Positions 9,207 through 18,790 are shown, numbered from the stretch's first letter. The stretch is DNA of 64,000 bases from Fibrobacterota bacterium (GCA_023412475.1 JAEYNR010000080.1:10158-74157); one strand, 5' to 3'. Numbers and translations: made by a program. The notes: generated by a model not told the origin, from the letters alone.

Positions 9207-11852
9207 ATGATAAACAGATATTTTTTTGCCTTAATAGCATCTTTGCTGCTGTTAACTGTCGGGGCCAAAGCACAGGAGAATCTTTACCCGAATGAATTTG
9301 CTCTAAGCGATGTTACACTTCTCGATGGTCCCTTCAAACATTCCAGAGATCTTAACATCAGCCATTTACTTAAGTACAATGTCGACCGTCTGCTGTACTG
9401 TTATCGTGCAGATGCTGGATTACCGACAAACGGAGTAAGCAATTATTCCAACTGGGCAGGACTTGACGGACATGTGGGAGGACATTACCTGTCTGCTCTG
9501 GCAATACATTATGCAGCAACAACAGATGAACAATGTAAAAAGCGTATGGATTACATGATAGCAGAGCTTAAGAAGTGCCAGGATGCCAATGGAAAAGATG
9601 CTGACTTTATTGGCTATATAAGCGGTATACCTAATGGAAAACCTTTGTGGCGTGGAATTAAAAACAGCAACACCGGTATGGTCTGGGACTACTGGGTCCC
9701 CTGGTACAATATCCACAAGACCTATGCAGGACTAAGAGATGCCTGGGTGTATGGAGGCAGCGATGATGCAAAACAGATGTTTCTTAAACTCTGTGACTGG
9801 GGAATTAATATTTGCTCCAGATTATCCGATGCACAAATTCAAGCCATGCTCGGAAATGAGCATGGAGGAATTAATGAGGTTTACGCAGATGCCTATCATA
9901 TGACACTTGACTCCAAATACTTAGATATGGCAAAAAAGTTTTCTCACAGAACAATTCTTAATCCAATGTCATCGGGAACAGACAACCTCGATAATCTTCA
10001 TGCAAACACTCAGGTTCCCAAGGCTGTAGGATTTCAGCGTATAGCTGAACTAAGTAACGATAACACATACTTCAAGGCTGCAGATTTCTTCTTCAGGACA
10101 GTGGCAGAGAAAAGGAGCCTTGCATTCGGTGGAAACAGCAGAAGAGAGCATTTTCCCACAAATGCTGACTGTATCGATTATACAACCGAGCGGGAAGGCC
10201 CCGAAACATGTAATTCACATAACATGCTAAAGCTTTCAGAAGGGCTTTTTCGCATGACAAATGATGCCAGTTACGTTGACTACTATGAACGCTCCATGTT
10301 TAACCATATACTTTCCTCACAGCACCCGACTCACGGTGGATATGTTTATTTCACACCTGCCCGCCCTCGTCATTACAGAGTTTATTCTTCCCCTGATAAG
10401 GCAATGTGGTGCTGCGTAGGAACCGGCATGGAAAACCATGGCAAGTATAACCAGTTTATTTATACACATAAGAGCGATTCTCTTTTTGTTAATCTTTTTG
10501 TTGCATCAGAACTAAACTGGAGAGAAAAAGACCTGATCGTTAAACAGGAGACTCGTTTTCCCGATGAAGAACAGATTAAATTAACAATAACCACAAGCTC
10601 CCCATCCCACTTCAAGCTGCTGATACGTCACCCATGGTGGGTTCCTGCCAATGCTCTGAAAATTATTGTAGGAATCGATACTCTCCCTTCCATGACTCAG
10701 CCATCTACCTATTATGAAATTGACAGGACATGGACTGACGGTGAGACTGTGACTGTTCTTTTACCAATGCATACCACTATTGAGACAATGCCGAATGTAG
10801 GTACATATGTAGCTTTAATGCACGGCCCGATTCTGCTTGGAGCAAAAACCGGAAACCAGGATTTGCCAGGTCTTGTTGCCGATGAAAGCAGATGGGGACA
10901 CATAGCAAGCGGAACTCTTTACCCTCTGAATTCTGCACCTATTCTGGTCGGAAACCGCACAACAATTCCAACCAAGCTTGTACGCAGCAATAATGAGCAG
11001 ATGAGCTTTACTGCACCGGAACTTATTGGTAACTGGACCGGTTCACAACTTGTTCTGGAACCTTTTTTCCGTATTCATGATTCACGTTATATGATATACT
11101 GGACAACAGAAGCTGGAAGCGGTGATGATGAAGAAGAGGCACTCATACTTGATAGACGTACAATAGATAAGGTTGCCCCTGGAGAACAGCAGCCCGAAGT
11201 CGATCATCAGATGCAATCGCTCAACTCCAAAACCGGGAGTTATCAGGGTGAATTTTACAGGGATGCCGGGACCTGCAGCGGTGGGAGCGGTGGATTCTTC
11301 AGCTATAATCTGCTTACAAACAAAGAAACTGATCTTACCCTCATGGTCCGCTACTGGGGAAATGAAGGATGCAGCCGCACTTTTGATATTCTTATCGACA
11401 ATGAAAGACTTGTCTCAGAAAACATTTCCGGAAAATGGAACACAGATAATTTTGTAAATCAGGAGTATTCCATCCCAAACAGTATGTTAACTGGTAAAGA
11501 TGAGATCACAGTCAGTTTCAAGGCCTCTGAAGGTATGGCAGGTGGAGTTTTCTATGTACGCTTGTTGAGAAAAGACCTGCCTGTAGCTGCTTTTAAAGGA
11601 GTGCAGAAGAGATATTCCGGTTTCTCTGTACTTAAACTTCCAGATGGTTCCCTGAAATTTTCGTTTGAAACTAAGGATCACTTGCGTAAAATAGCGATTT
11701 ACTCGTTGTCAGGGAAAAGGGTTCTTCAGGCAGACGCGGTTTCGCAATCTCTGATTTTTAAAAACATATCCGGTATAACTGGAAAAGGAGTCTACACAGT
11801 TCAGACAAAGTCTAAGAATCAGATTACTTCCAGAAAACTTCATCTGTTCTAA
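9207..11852 (+). CDS. Secreted GH127-family (DUF1680) beta-L-arabinofuranosidase-like enzyme
   Basis: A secreted member of GH127/DUF1680, whose characterised members release beta-L-arabinofuranosyl residues. The ATG at 9207 is preceded by GGAGGA at 9195-9200, so I prefer it to the upstream ATG at 9180 (numbers below count from 9180). Signal peptide about 10-31. The alpha/alpha barrel carries LDGPFKHSRDLN, GLDGHVGGHYLSALA, WVPWYNIHK and GNEHGG. The family's glutamate-cysteine site is present: E342-x-C344 in GPETCNSHN and the C411-C412 pair in MWCCVGTG, which with E342 form the zinc/cysteine catalytic centre of this family. After the beta-sandwich domains there is a sorting-type tail (IAIYSLSGKRVL to VYTVQTKS, about 825-890). 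It sits between the DUF2341 protein and a GH31 enzyme. Confidence 0.9.
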   Translation: MINRYFFALIASLLLLTVGAKAQENLYPNEFALSDVTLLDGPFKHSRDLNISHLLKYNVDRLLYCYRADAGLPTNGVSNYSNWAGLDGHVGGHYLSALAIHYAATTDEQCKKRMDYMIAELKKCQDANGKDADFIGYISGIPNGKPLWRGIKNSNTGMVWDYWVPWYNIHKTYAGLRDAWVYGGSDDAKQMFLKLCDWGINICSRLSDAQIQAMLGNEHGGINEVYADAYHMTLDSKYLDMAKKFSHRTILNPMSSGTDNLDNLHANTQVPKAVGFQRIAELSNDNTYFKAADFFFRTVAEKRSLAFGGNSRREHFPTNADCIDYTTEREGPETCNSHNMLKLSEGLFRMTNDASYVDYYERSMFNHILSSQHPTHGGYVYFTPARPRHYRVYSSPDKAMWCCVGTGMENHGKYNQFIYTHKSDSLFVNLFVASELNWREKDLIVKQETRFPDEEQIKLTITTSSPSHFKLLIRHPWWVPANALKIIVGIDTLPSMTQPSTYYEIDRTWTDGETVTVLLPMHTTIETMPNVGTYVALMHGPILLGAKTGNQDLPGLVADESRWGHIASGTLYPLNSAPILVGNRTTIPTKLVRSNNEQMSFTAPELIGNWTGSQLVLEPFFRIHDSRYMIYWTTEAGSGDDEEEALILDRRTIDKVAPGEQQPEVDHQMQSLNSKTGSYQGEFYRDAGTCSGGSGGFFSYNLLTNKETDLTLMVRYWGNEGCSRTFDILIDNERLVSENISGKWNTDNFVNQEYSIPNSMLTGKDEITVSFKASEGMAGGVFYVRLLRKDLPVAAFKGVQKRYSGFSVLKLPDGSLKFSFETKDHLRKIAIYSLSGKRVLQADAVSQSLIFKNISGITGKGVYTVQTKSKNQITSRKLHLF

Positions 11853-12341
11853 GTAACATTGTAAGGTTTTTTATTATGAATACAATTCTATACCAGAACC
11901 GCTGCTCTCAAAGTGCATTTAATGCAAGCGGATAATATAATATCAAATTTAAGAAATAGAATCTTCTTATTTTGAACTTCTTTATTCGATATTCGACATT
12001 CGATATTCGATATTCGATATTCGATATTAGTTTTCTTGACTTTTTCTCAAATGGAATAATTCATGCTGTTATTTCATTTGTCTTTTTTTTGTCAATTTCA
12101 ATGTTCCGTTATTTAGAACATTTTATTTCAACAAAACTCTTTTTTCCTCTTTATAATATTCAGTTTTACCTTATATTATCCTCATATGAATTCCTATATG
12201 TTTTCAATAATACCGACTACCGCCGATATTAATCTCATATAGCTGGAGTAAAGTGATAAGCAAGACATTTTCCTGCTGCTTTTTAAAAGCCTGGTATACT
12301 CGTTGATAACAAGTAACTGCTTTGAGAAAGGAAATAGTGTT
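11853..12341. other. Spacer between GH127 and GH31 genes
   Basis: An AT-rich spacer of 489 bases. Apart from the 7-bp tandem repeat at 11984-12025 I see nothing recognisable. The open frame 11972-12232 that crosses the repeat encodes low-complexity phenylalanine/serine/isoleucine-rich sequence and does not look like a gene. A GAAAGGA ribosome binding site at its right end belongs to the GH31 gene. Confidence 0.6.
11984..12025. repeat. Six tandem copies of a 7-bp repeat (ATTCGAT)
   Basis: Six back-to-back 7-mers ATTCGAT, the second with one mismatch (ATTCGAC). A short, probably slippage-prone simple repeat in the spacer upstream of the GH31 gene. Related TATTCGA/GATATTC strings occur at 29168-29185 and 18236-18250. 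Confidence 0.85.
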
Positions 12342-14939
12342 ATGAAAAAAAATTCTGTAATCCACAGTAGCCTGTTATGTGTTATTGCCATAACAGGTAT
12401 ACTGGTTTTGCCTCTAAGCAGTGCATGGGCTTTGAGCATTACCTCCTACACCCAGACAAGCGATGGTATCATGTGCACATGCAATACCGGAGTAATGAAG
12501 GTAAAGATATGTCGTGATGATATAGTACATATTGCTTATTCTCCATCGTCAACTATTCCTCCAAGACCACTGAAAGTGGTAACCGCTGAATGGGGAACTC
12601 CACATTTCAGTAAAACAGAAATTGAAGATACTGTTTTTTTGCAGACAAGTAAGTTAAATATAAAGATATGTAAATTAACAGCGAACATTACATACACTGA
12701 TTTAAGTGGTACAGTGATTCTTTCCGAGTACGGTAAATCAATGACACCGGCAAAGGTTGAAGGGGTGCAGACCTATACTGTACGTGGTGAATTCAATTCT
12801 CCTGCAGACGAAGGATTGTACGGACTTGGGCAGTTTCAGCAAGGACAGGTGAGTTATAAGGGAAGGACCGAGGTATTGGATCAGGCATACGGTCCTCATA
12901 CAACTGCTATACCGGTGCTTGCTACCACCGGAGGATATGGAATTTTCTGGGACAGCTATTCAAAAATCAATTTCATTGGAAATATAGCAGATAATTCCAG
13001 ATACGCCTTTTCCTCAGAATGTGGTGATGCTCTGAATTATTATTTTTTCTATGGACCCGAAATCGATCAGATCATCTCCGGATATCGTGCGACAACCGGG
13101 AAAGTTCCTCTTTTTCCCAAATGGGCCTATGGACTTATCCAGTCTAAAGATCGTTATTACTCTCAGGAGGAGATTTTCTCAGTCAGAGATGGGTACCGCA
13201 ATAATAATATTCCTCTCGACTGTATTGTTCAGGACTGGCATTACTGGGATGGAGCCGGCAGACAAGGCTGCTACTGCTTTAACTCCTCCTATGGTGATGT
13301 AAAGAAGACAGTTACTGAACTGCATAAAGCAAATATTCACACACTTATCTCTATTTGGAGTCAATTAGAAGAGGGTTCTCCACCTTTTAATGACTTTAAT
13401 TCAAAGGGCTGGCTCTGGCCTTCGGACGGGGAAACCCATTTTATAGATGCTTACAGTGCCGATGCGCGCGAAGAGTTCTGGAAACTCATTTACAATGCTT
13501 TTTTTGATCCTGATGTTCAGGGGTGGGATGGATGGTGGCTTGATAATGATGAACCTTTTCCCTACCCTAACGGTGTTAACCGGCGCACTCTTACCACTGC
13601 AATGGGAAAGGGAGTTCTCTTTTACAACACATACACATTCCCAATGACTGAAATGGCTTATAAGAACTGGCGCAGAGACATACCAGACAAACGAGCCGTC
13701 ATTCTTCATCGGGCAAACTTTCCTGGTCAACAGTCCCATTCCTGTATGCAATGGAATAACGATATCGCCTGTAGTTGGGATGCATTGAAAAATTCAGTTC
13801 CCAGTGGTCTCAATTCCACACTTACCGGTATCCCTTACTGGTGTACAGATATTGGCGGTTACTGGGGAGCAAACGTTGACTACTCTCCGGCATCAATGCA
13901 GGAGCTTTTTACCCGCTGGTTCCAGTATGGTGCATTTCAGCCGGTTTTTCGTATTCATGGAAACATGAGAGCCGGTCAGGGCAAAGAGCTTTATAACAAA
14001 ATGTGGTCGGAAACCACCAGGGAAAATCTTTTGCTTATCGACAAACTCCATTACCGGCTTATGCCCTATATTTATTCTCTTGCCTGGATGACAAGCAATG
14101 ACGATTACACACCCATGCGTCACCTGGTTTTTGATTTTAAATATGATCCGCAGGTAAAAAACATTGGTAACCAGTTCATGTATGGACCGTCAATAATGGT
14201 GAGCCCGGTCACAAAAGAAGGGGCAACATCGCGCCAGGTATACTTTCCATCTGGAATGTGGTACGATTTCTGGACAGGGTCAATAGTTAATGGTGGTATA
14301 ACAAACAATATCTCTGCGCCACTGTCGAAAATACCGCTTCATATCAGGTGCGGTTCCATATTGCCAATGGGGCCCGATATTCAGTACGCTACCGAAAGGG
14401 CTGATACTATCGAGCTGCGGATCTATCCGGGAAAAGACGGTTCCTTTACAATATACGAAGACGAAGGTAATAATTACAACTATGAAACCGGCCATTACGC
14501 CACAATTCCCATTACCTATATAGATGCCACCCGCAACGTTGTTATAGGTAAACGTAAGGGCAGTTTTGGCGGGATGGAACAGAAAAAAGTTTTCAATATC
14601 GTTTTTGTCTCCAGTGGTCACGGAATCGGAGGTGAGATAACCGAACAACCCGACCATTGTCTGGAATATACCGGTGAGAAGGTGTCTGTTATTCCTGTAG
14701 GCGTTTTGCCAGCGAAACCAACAGGGGCATTAAAATTACCAGGGCTTACTCTTAAGACCGCCGCAAACCGGATCGCTTTACCCGGGATATATTCGGGTAA
14801 GCTTAAAGAGATCTGTGTGTATAGTTGTTCCGGCAGACTACTGAAAAAGACAATTGCCCATAAAAACGTATTGGATATAAAGAAAGATCTGGGACTTCAT
14901 ACCGGTGTCTATGTCGTAACTGCGAAGGTAATTAAATAA
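12342..14939 (+). CDS. Secreted GH31-family alpha-glycosidase
   Basis: A secreted GH31 enzyme (alpha-glucosidase or alpha-xylosidase type). The ATG at 12342 with AAAGGA nine bases upstream is preferred over 12303 (numbers below count from 12303). Signal peptide about 14-43. N-terminal beta-sandwich about 45-265 (DEGLYGLGQFQQG). The catalytic barrel starts near 268 (PLFPKWAYGLIQSKDRYYSQ) and has nucleophile D414 in GWWLDNDEPF and acid/base D487 in QWNNDIACSWD. The proximal C-terminal domain includes VYFPSGMWYDFWTG, then a DUF5110-type domain (DGSFTIYEDEGNNYNYE). A sorting-type tail (ICVYSCSGRLLKKT) ends it. Alpha-xylosidase would fit a hemicellulose side-chain role, but the specificity cannot be fixed from the sequence. 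It is the last glycosidase of the cluster and is followed by a hairpin at 14960. Confidence 0.9.
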   Translation: MKKNSVIHSSLLCVIAITGILVLPLSSAWALSITSYTQTSDGIMCTCNTGVMKVKICRDDIVHIAYSPSSTIPPRPLKVVTAEWGTPHFSKTEIEDTVFLQTSKLNIKICKLTANITYTDLSGTVILSEYGKSMTPAKVEGVQTYTVRGEFNSPADEGLYGLGQFQQGQVSYKGRTEVLDQAYGPHTTAIPVLATTGGYGIFWDSYSKINFIGNIADNSRYAFSSECGDALNYYFFYGPEIDQIISGYRATTGKVPLFPKWAYGLIQSKDRYYSQEEIFSVRDGYRNNNIPLDCIVQDWHYWDGAGRQGCYCFNSSYGDVKKTVTELHKANIHTLISIWSQLEEGSPPFNDFNSKGWLWPSDGETHFIDAYSADAREEFWKLIYNAFFDPDVQGWDGWWLDNDEPFPYPNGVNRRTLTTAMGKGVLFYNTYTFPMTEMAYKNWRRDIPDKRAVILHRANFPGQQSHSCMQWNNDIACSWDALKNSVPSGLNSTLTGIPYWCTDIGGYWGANVDYSPASMQELFTRWFQYGAFQPVFRIHGNMRAGQGKELYNKMWSETTRENLLLIDKLHYRLMPYIYSLAWMTSNDDYTPMRHLVFDFKYDPQVKNIGNQFMYGPSIMVSPVTKEGATSRQVYFPSGMWYDFWTGSIVNGGITNNISAPLSKIPLHIRCGSILPMGPDIQYATERADTIELRIYPGKDGSFTIYEDEGNNYNYETGHYATIPITYIDATRNVVIGKRKGSFGGMEQKKVFNIVFVSSGHGIGGEITEQPDHCLEYTGEKVSVIPVGVLPAKPTGALKLPGLTLKTAANRIALPGIYSGKLKEICVYSCSGRLLKKTIAHKNVLDIKKDLGLHTGVYVVTAKVIK

Positions 14940-14959
14940 GAATACCTGAGTCTCTTTTT

Positions 14960-14990
14960 GTGCCGGAATTGTTAATGTGTGCTCCGGCAC
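14960..14990 (+). terminator. Hairpin after the GH31 gene
   Basis: GTGCCGGA (14960-14967) and TCCGGCAC (14983-14990) form a perfect 8-bp stem, 20 bases after the GH31 stop. It lacks a strong T-tract downstream but is followed at 15035-15054 by a second small hairpin (TCCCCC ... GGGGGA). Confidence 0.55.
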
Positions 14991-15130
14991 AAAAGGCCCT
15001 GTTTTGTTAACGATGAAATCACCCGCTGATATCGTCCCCCTTAATAAAGGGGGATTATGGACTGCCGTACTGCTATCACACACCACAAGGGGCTGTAAAA
15101 TCCATGCAGGGCTTCGGATTTTATCTATAA

Positions 15131-15890
15131 AAAGGCCTCATTTTTAAGATCAGCTCTAAAGAATTTGTCGTATGCATACAAAAATGCCACTTTAAAGGTT
15201 TAATTTCTAAATTCAGCTTTTAAAAAATTAACGCATGCATACAAAAAAAACTCTTCAAAGGCCTGATTTTTCAAGATCAGCATTGTAAAAATTTACACTA
15301 GCTTTAAAAAAAATGGCTTTAAAGGGCGATTTCTTTACTTTAGCATTTAAAATTATCACGGAGCAATAAAAAAATGGTGCCTTCAAAGTTCATTTTTTCC
15401 GATTCAGTATAGCAAATTCCTGCAAAGCAATTAAAAAAAAATCGTTTCAGAATTCATTTTTTTCCGATTCAGTAAAGCAAAAAAACGTTTTAAAGTTCAA
15501 AAAAATGAAATCAAAGGAATTTTTTTTCCGATTCAGTAAAGCAATATTCCCATTTAATATTAAAAAAAATCAAATCAGCCGAATTTTCGTTCTCGTTTGT
15601 TTAATTAAAAATGAGCAGGAGTTTTCAAGTTTTGTTATCAAAGAAACATTTTTGCCAATTAGTAGATAAAAATCCTGTTTGAGCATTCCTGAATTCCTAT
15701 CCAAAGGATACTTTTTTCAATATAGTGTGCTAAAATGGGTTTTATTTGGAAAAAAAACATCTTCTATTGCACGATATTTCGAGCTAATTGCTAAAACGAT
15801 CTGCTTGTTAGGTTTTTCTTATCTTTGATGGGGAGATTTTTAACCTTGATATAGTTTTAAGGCCGCTGCAGGTAATTATGTGCAAGCTCC
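15131..15890. repeat. Degenerate tandem array, about twelve units of 63-64 bp
   Basis: Unit starts can be laid out at 15131, 15194, 15257, 15321, 15385, 15449, 15513, 15577, 15640, 15703, about 15766 and about 15829, so spacing is 63 or 64 bases throughout. A unit opens with AAAGG or a close variant, then a T-tract of 5-8, then a GATTCAG-like core (GATTCAGTAAAGCAA is exact in units 6 and 7, GATTCAGTATAGCAA in unit 5). About 40 bases after the T-tract comes an A-tract of 5-9 (units 1-7 and 10), often followed by TNNNTTC. Units 5-7 are the best conserved; units 8, 11 and 12 are poor. Nothing in the array is coding. It lies between GH31 and the minus-strand helical protein. Confidence 0.75.
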
Positions 15891-15903
15891 AGAGTCACAT
15901 ATT

Positions 15904-15936
15904 AAAAAAGCCGACCCTCATTAAGCGGGGTCGGCT
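15904..15936 (-). terminator. Rho-independent terminator of the 271-residue protein gene
   Basis: AGCCGACCC and GGGTCGGCT pair with a 10-base loop. Read on the minus strand the stem is followed by a run of six T (the complement of AAAAAA ending at 15909), 33 bases after the stop codon of the minus-strand gene. Confidence 0.9.
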
Positions 15937-15968
15937 CATTGAAATTTCTGCTGTTAATTCTTTTTACT

Positions 15969-16784
15969 TTAAGCATCAACCATTTCTTTATCCATTTCAC
16001 TTTTCTGCTGAGTTTCATTCATGGATTTTTTCGCTTTTACAGAAGCTTGCCCAAGACGCATATGGTAGTTGCTGGAGTATAAGACATGCTTCGGATCATC
16101 TTCATCAAACACGTACTGCCCTGCCTCATACACCTCATTGATCGCTTCCTTCAGATAAGTCCAGGCCTTATAATAGATTACTTTAGCTTCATTTAACTTC
16201 TCCGGATTGATAACCATTCGAGAATAGGTTTCCGAAAGTCTCGTGTGAAATTCTGAAGCTTGTTCTATAAGGGAGGGATCTGCAAAAATTGCTTTAAGTT
16301 TCTCTTCATTTTCTTTTGCCAACTTATGCATGGAAAGAAAATCCAGAACTCTGTCAAGACTGCCCTGCCCTTCCCTTATTCTTTTTACAGCATCAGTCAG
16401 CTCTTTATCATTTCTGAATGCTCTTGTGAGTGTTTTCAGTAAGATACGTCTTAAATTGTCAGCTTCAGGCTGCATCTCACCCCACTCCTTTTTTGCACTC
16501 GAACCCATCTCTATGTAGGTAACCACCTGCGTCGCGCTCCAGGTTAGAGCACCCGCACGCGCTTCAAAGCTGTCCAGATACTTCAGTTCAATTCCGGAAC
16601 GCTCAAGTTTCGCCCGGTCTTCTTTGATAAGAGCTAAAACCCGGCTTGCCTCCCCCACCGCCTCTTCGACAGGCATTGCTGGAAACATATACTCTGTTAA
16701 AGCAGAAATAGTCGGAAATAACGTCTCGTAGTGCATTTTCTGTTGGGGCGTTACTTCGATTGGATTGATGGGAATATCTGTCAT
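15969..16784 (-). CDS. Helical protein of unknown function, 271 residues
   Basis: I do not recognise this family. The protein has no signal peptide or membrane segment and is predicted by eye to be almost entirely helical and charged, with segments such as EEAVGEASRVLALIKEDRAKLE, a central LTWSATQVVTYIEMG, and a lysine-rich C-terminus (SVKAKKSMNETQQKSEMDKE). It has an excellent ribosome binding site (AAAAGGAGG, seven bases before ATG) and its own strong terminator, so it is probably a well-expressed monocistronic cytoplasmic protein. The 63-64 bp array lies directly beyond its terminator. Confidence 0.75.
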   Translation of the reverse strand: MTDIPINPIEVTPQQKMHYETLFPTISALTEYMFPAMPVEEAVGEASRVLALIKEDRAKLERSGIELKYLDSFEARAGALTWSATQVVTYIEMGSSAKKEWGEMQPEADNLRRILLKTLTRAFRNDKELTDAVKRIREGQGSLDRVLDFLSMHKLAKENEEKLKAIFADPSLIEQASEFHTRLSETYSRMVINPEKLNEAKVIYYKAWTYLKEAINEVYEAGQYVFDEDDPKHVLYSSNYHMRLGQASVKAKKSMNETQQKSEMDKEMVDA

Positions 16785-17461
16785 GGTAAACCTCCTTTTG
16801 ACAGATTTATGGTGTTAGTTTAGCCCCGCGCATAATCCTGTAAAAGAAGGACAGTTCTACTTGCCAATTGTATCTTAATCCATTGCGAAAAAAATCCGGC
16901 AAGCAAGTATGAGAATAATTATTTGGGAAAAAAACAGGACAGGACTTAGCGAAACGGGAAATTCTTAAAGACAAGATATTTAATTTACGCCAGAGTTAGC
17001 AACACTTTTCTTTGAAAATTCTCTTTTTTTTGTGACAGAATGGTTTTGGATGGCAGATTTTTTATTAGATTATTTTTTTCTCTTTATAATAGAGCTGTCC
17101 GGTTCGGATGTCTCTACACGGGAGGGGGCTTTCCAGCGGGGGATTTCCACTGCAACGCCTAATGGGCAAGTTGAGTTAAAGAACGATATCGACAACGATA
17201 ACGATTAAGAATTGAGACAAATAAAATGAGACCAATCCCAAGCCCCCAGTGGAACGAAATCATGCATAACCATGGGCGCAGCACACGGAACTGACCGCAA
17301 ATAAATCAGGATATTTTGAGTAACGAACCTGCGAATCTCTCAGGGAGTCAAGATATTGTACCACAAGTTTACGCGACATTGTTGTGAAGAATACGGCAAG
17401 AGTTATATATTTTTATGGATTCTGGCACAGGTAAGCTAACCGGATACTACGGAGGAATACT
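16785..17461. other. Spacer between divergent genes
   Basis: A 677-base spacer that must hold the promoters for the minus-strand helical protein and the plus-strand MBL hydrolase. The only clear structure is repeat copy 1 (17133-17270). I see no coding potential here. Confidence 0.6.
17133..17270. repeat. Direct repeat R, copy 1 (upstream of the MBL gene)
   Basis: Matches 18424-18580 in the same orientation. The core 17171-17233 (TTGAGTTAAAGAACGATATC, then GACAACGATAACGATTAAGA, then AATTgAGACAAAtAAAATGA) differs from copy 2 at only a few bases. The flanks CAGCGGGG-ATTTCCAC and CAATCCC-AAGCCCCC-AGTGG are also shared with small length differences in the G and C runs. Confidence 0.85.
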
Positions 17462-18190
17462 ATGAGACATTTTTTGACATCTTTGCTGGCTATTTTTACA
17501 CTTTCAACTATTACATCAGCACAAAAGACCCATCAGGTAGATACTATAAGTACCTCATCAGGCAATCTGGCGATCACCTTTATAGGGCATGGCAGCCTGA
17601 TGTTTTATTATGATAATTTGATTATTCATATAGACCCCTACAGCAAAATGGCTGATTATTCCACTTTGCCTGATGCTGATCTGGTTTTTATCACCCATGA
17701 TCACCAGGATCACCTTGACACAACCGCACTGAACCTGATCCGTAAAAAAGGGACCACTGTTATCGGGCCGCAATCGATTGAAGAGGTAAGTGATGCAATC
17801 TTTATTAAAAACAACGAAAGTAAAGTTTTCAAAGGTGTTTCTGTCAAGGCTGTACCGGCTTATAACATTGTGAATAAACGAGAAGATGGTAAGCCTTTTC
17901 ATCCCAAAGGCGAAGGAAACGGGTATATCTTTTCATTGGGAGACAAAAAAATCTACATTGCTGGAGACACAGAGAATATTCCTGAAATGAAACAGTTTAA
18001 GGAAATAGATATCGCTTTTCTTCCAGTAAATCTTCCATACACAATGACCCCGGAGATGGCTTCAGATGCCGCCAAAGTTATACAACCAAAGATTCTCTAT
18101 CCATACCATTTCGGGGACACAGATATCTCAAGACTTACCAAGCTGCTTAAAGCTGAAGACATTGAAGTGAGAGTGCGCGAGATGCAGTGA
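17462..18190 (+). CDS. Exported MBL-fold metal-dependent hydrolase (UlaG/UPF0173-like)
   Basis: A 242-residue metallo-beta-lactamase-fold protein with an N-terminal signal peptide (about 1-20, cleavage near TSA-QK). The zinc-binding motif is H79-D-H81-Q-D83-H84 in THDHQDHLD; further ligands are likely in AGDTEN (about 169-174) and YPYHFGDT (near the C-terminus). It resembles the L-ascorbate-6-phosphate lactonase-like or UPF0173 hydrolases, but members with signal peptides have undefined substrates. The gene has GGAGG six bases before ATG and stands alone, flanked on both sides by copies of direct repeat R. Confidence 0.85.
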   Translation: MRHFLTSLLAIFTLSTITSAQKTHQVDTISTSSGNLAITFIGHGSLMFYYDNLIIHIDPYSKMADYSTLPDADLVFITHDHQDHLDTTALNLIRKKGTTVIGPQSIEEVSDAIFIKNNESKVFKGVSVKAVPAYNIVNKREDGKPFHPKGEGNGYIFSLGDKKIYIAGDTENIPEMKQFKEIDIAFLPVNLPYTMTPEMASDAAKVIQPKILYPYHFGDTDISRLTKLLKAEDIEVRVREMQ

Positions 18191-18790
18191 AGAAGATGCT
18201 TACCAAAGACTGGTGGTCGATTGCAAAAAAAAAAAATCGAATATCGAATTAAGAATTAAGAGTGGGCACTCAGAATTGGAGCCCACGGACTGACCAAAAC
18301 AGGTACACTGCGTATTTGCGAGCAACCATAATAATTGTCAGGTAACTGGAAACAAATCAAAGTGATCTGACCATAACCCCTCCGTAGAGACAGCCGTCCA
18401 AACGTCTTTACACCGGGCCACTTTTCAGCGGGGGGATTTCCACCACAACGCCTGGACATATTGAGTTAAAGAACGATATCGACAACGATAACGATTAAGA
18501 ATTAAGACAAAGAAAATGAGACCAGGCACACACCATTCCCAATCCCCAAGCCCCCCCCAGTGGGGCAACATTATGTATAAGTAAGCAAAGCAAAGCAGGA
18601 GCCCATGGATCTAACCTTGGCCTCGCACACACCTCTGACACTTTTTTTAGATAAATAAAATGAAACTTTTCAAACTCAGATATCACCTATTTTATTATAC
18701 AGTATCTTATTGGAAGTTAAATTCAGGGCTTAACTCAAGTCTCAAACTACATACAATTGTATTTCTTTGAGAAAGCACAGGTGTATTGAT
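18191..18790. other. Spacer between the MBL gene and the subtilase gene
   Basis: A 600-base spacer. It contains a 12-base A-run at about 18226-18237 followed by TCGAATATCGAATTAAGAAT, and repeat copy 2 (18424-18580). No coding potential is evident. Confidence 0.55.
18424..18580. repeat. Direct repeat R, copy 2 (downstream of the MBL gene)
   Basis: Same orientation as copy 1 at 17133-17270; cores 18461-18523 and 17171-17233 are almost identical over 63 bases. Weaker similarity continues to about 18650 (CCCATGGATCTAACC against CCATGGGCGCAGCAC). Confidence 0.85.

Noticed and set aside
11972..12232. Small gene over the 7-bp repeat
   Set aside because: The translation is low-complexity sequence produced by the ATTCGAT repeat and AT-rich DNA; no ribosome binding site.
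15131..15890. CRISPR array
   Set aside because: The 63-64 bp period and a conserved 25-30 base part look CRISPR-like, but the repeats are too divergent, the would-be spacers share a conserved A-tract, and no cas genes are present.
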